IMG/VR virus record: IMGVR_UViG_3300045303_000132
Coordinates: 1-55,699 of that record
Origin: a virus
Direction: 5' to 3' (one strand)
DNA: 55,699 bases
The translations under genes were made by a program, and so were the position numbers. Under the pieces are notes generated by a model that saw only the letters and a list, made by a program, of their open reading frames with translations, ran no database searches and was not told the DNA's origin. The first letter of the stretch is position 1. Each line of letters starts with the position of its first letter. Below are positions 55,398 through 55,699 of the stretch, one piece after another.

Positions 55398-55578
55398 GGG
55401 TGGTACGGGTGGTACACTCGCCCCGCGTGTCGTACGCCTAACATCGTAAGCGAAGTCGTAAGCCCGACTCTTGGCGATGTCTGGGTGGTACACGGAATGA
55501 TAGGCGTTTGGGGGGTACGGACGGTACGGGTGGTACAAACCCGGAGGTGTGTGGGGGGCCATATGTCGCGGGTGGTAC
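55398..55578. repeat. GGGTGGTAC iterons at the right end
   Basis: Copies at 55398-55406, 55407-55415, 55483-55491, 55528-55536 and 55570-55578, all in the same orientation. Together with 34-42 (inverted) and 73-81 they make seven around the joined ends. GTAC-rich spacers (GTACGTC, TACGG) lie between. Confidence 0.7.
55506..55558. repeat. Right arm of junction-spanning inverted repeat
   Basis: Reverse complement of 12-64 with two mismatches; the first 39 bases match exactly. See the left arm. Confidence 0.9.
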
Positions 55579-55669
55579 GGGATCAGGGTCCAGAACGGAT
55601 TTCTCTGGGGGAAGGTGATCTCTCTCTTACCTCTCACGCCCCCTACGGCTAGCGGATTCTCCACTAACA
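55579..55669. other. Spacer between the inverted-repeat arm and the terminal repeat
   Basis: No gene. It contains a pyrimidine-rich TCTCTCTCTTACCTCTC stretch near 55619-55635 and GATTCTCC at about 55655-55662, a half copy of the right-end site. A terminase cut site could lie here. Confidence 0.35.
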
Positions 55670-55699
55670 CGCTGTTATCCCCACCCACACACCCCCGGG
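55670..55699. repeat. 30-nt terminal direct repeat, right copy
   Basis: Identical to 1-30. Confidence 0.9.

Noticed and set aside
1-55699. Integrase, excisionase, immunity repressor or attachment site
   Set aside because: No recombinase motifs and no attachment core next to a tRNA were seen; the HTH proteins lack a typical repressor context. The search was by eye, so small or divergent ones may be missed.

Overview
The window looks like the complete genome of a tailed, siphovirus-type double-stranded DNA phage of a high-GC actinobacterium. Streptomyces is a plausible host, but the sequence does not prove it. The evidence is a full terminase, portal, protease, capsid, tail-chaperone, tape-measure and tail-tip series, an M23 endolysin with holin-like proteins, roughly two-thirds GC with GTG starts and 4-base stop/start overlaps, and a 30-nt direct repeat at the two ends (1-30 = 55670-55699). 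I found no integrase, no immunity repressor and no tRNA gene, so the phage is probably virulent.

Layout. (1) 271-27549, rightward: about 45 very small, tightly overlapping genes, many with Cys-x-x-Cys pairs, interrupted by recognisable enzymes. These are a VRR-NUC nuclease, a HEXXH/DUF2786 protein, a SNF2-type helicase, a primase/helicase, a DUF3846 protein, a Cas4-like DUF2800 nuclease, a DUF2815 ssDNA-binding protein and a family A DNA polymerase. They are followed by a DNA-modification cluster: a helical protein of the 5-hmdU-kinase / thymine-pyrophosphorylase family, a thymidylate-synthase-like pyrimidine hydroxymethylase fused to a nucleotide-modification-associated domain, and three glycosyltransferases. 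A fourth glycosyltransferase-like gene lies at 15.9 kb. (2) 27552-27645: a long nested hairpin between converging transcription units. (3) 52843 down to 27701, leftward: packaging, head, tail, tail fibres and lysis, with one HNH gene inserted on the opposite strand. (4) 53105-54935, rightward: five small genes, the first a paralogue of the first gene on the left. (5) 54936-55699 and 1-210: non-coding ends with iterons, tandem repeats, an 81-bp palindrome and a 53-bp inverted repeat spanning the junction.

Regulation. Twelve rightward units start with the same module: a TAGGCT -10 box followed within about 10 nt by a hairpin, usually an 8-bp stem with a 5-nt loop, which would sit at the extreme 5' end of the mRNA. 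Stem bases co-vary between copies. The terminase and HNH genes instead have -10 boxes placed so that transcription would begin at the ATG (leaderless).

The most unusual feature is at 53026-53670. The complete transcription unit of gene 53105-53521, from its -35 box to the last of three terminator-like hairpins, contains no 5'-GA-3' and no 5'-TC-3' dinucleotide. Its promoter hairpin, ribosome binding site and protein (no Asp, no Glu) all differ from their homologues in ways that fit this rule. With a predicted thymine/pyrimidine hypermodification pathway in the same genome, one testable idea is that the unit is built to stay unmodified if modification is TpC- or GpA-specific.
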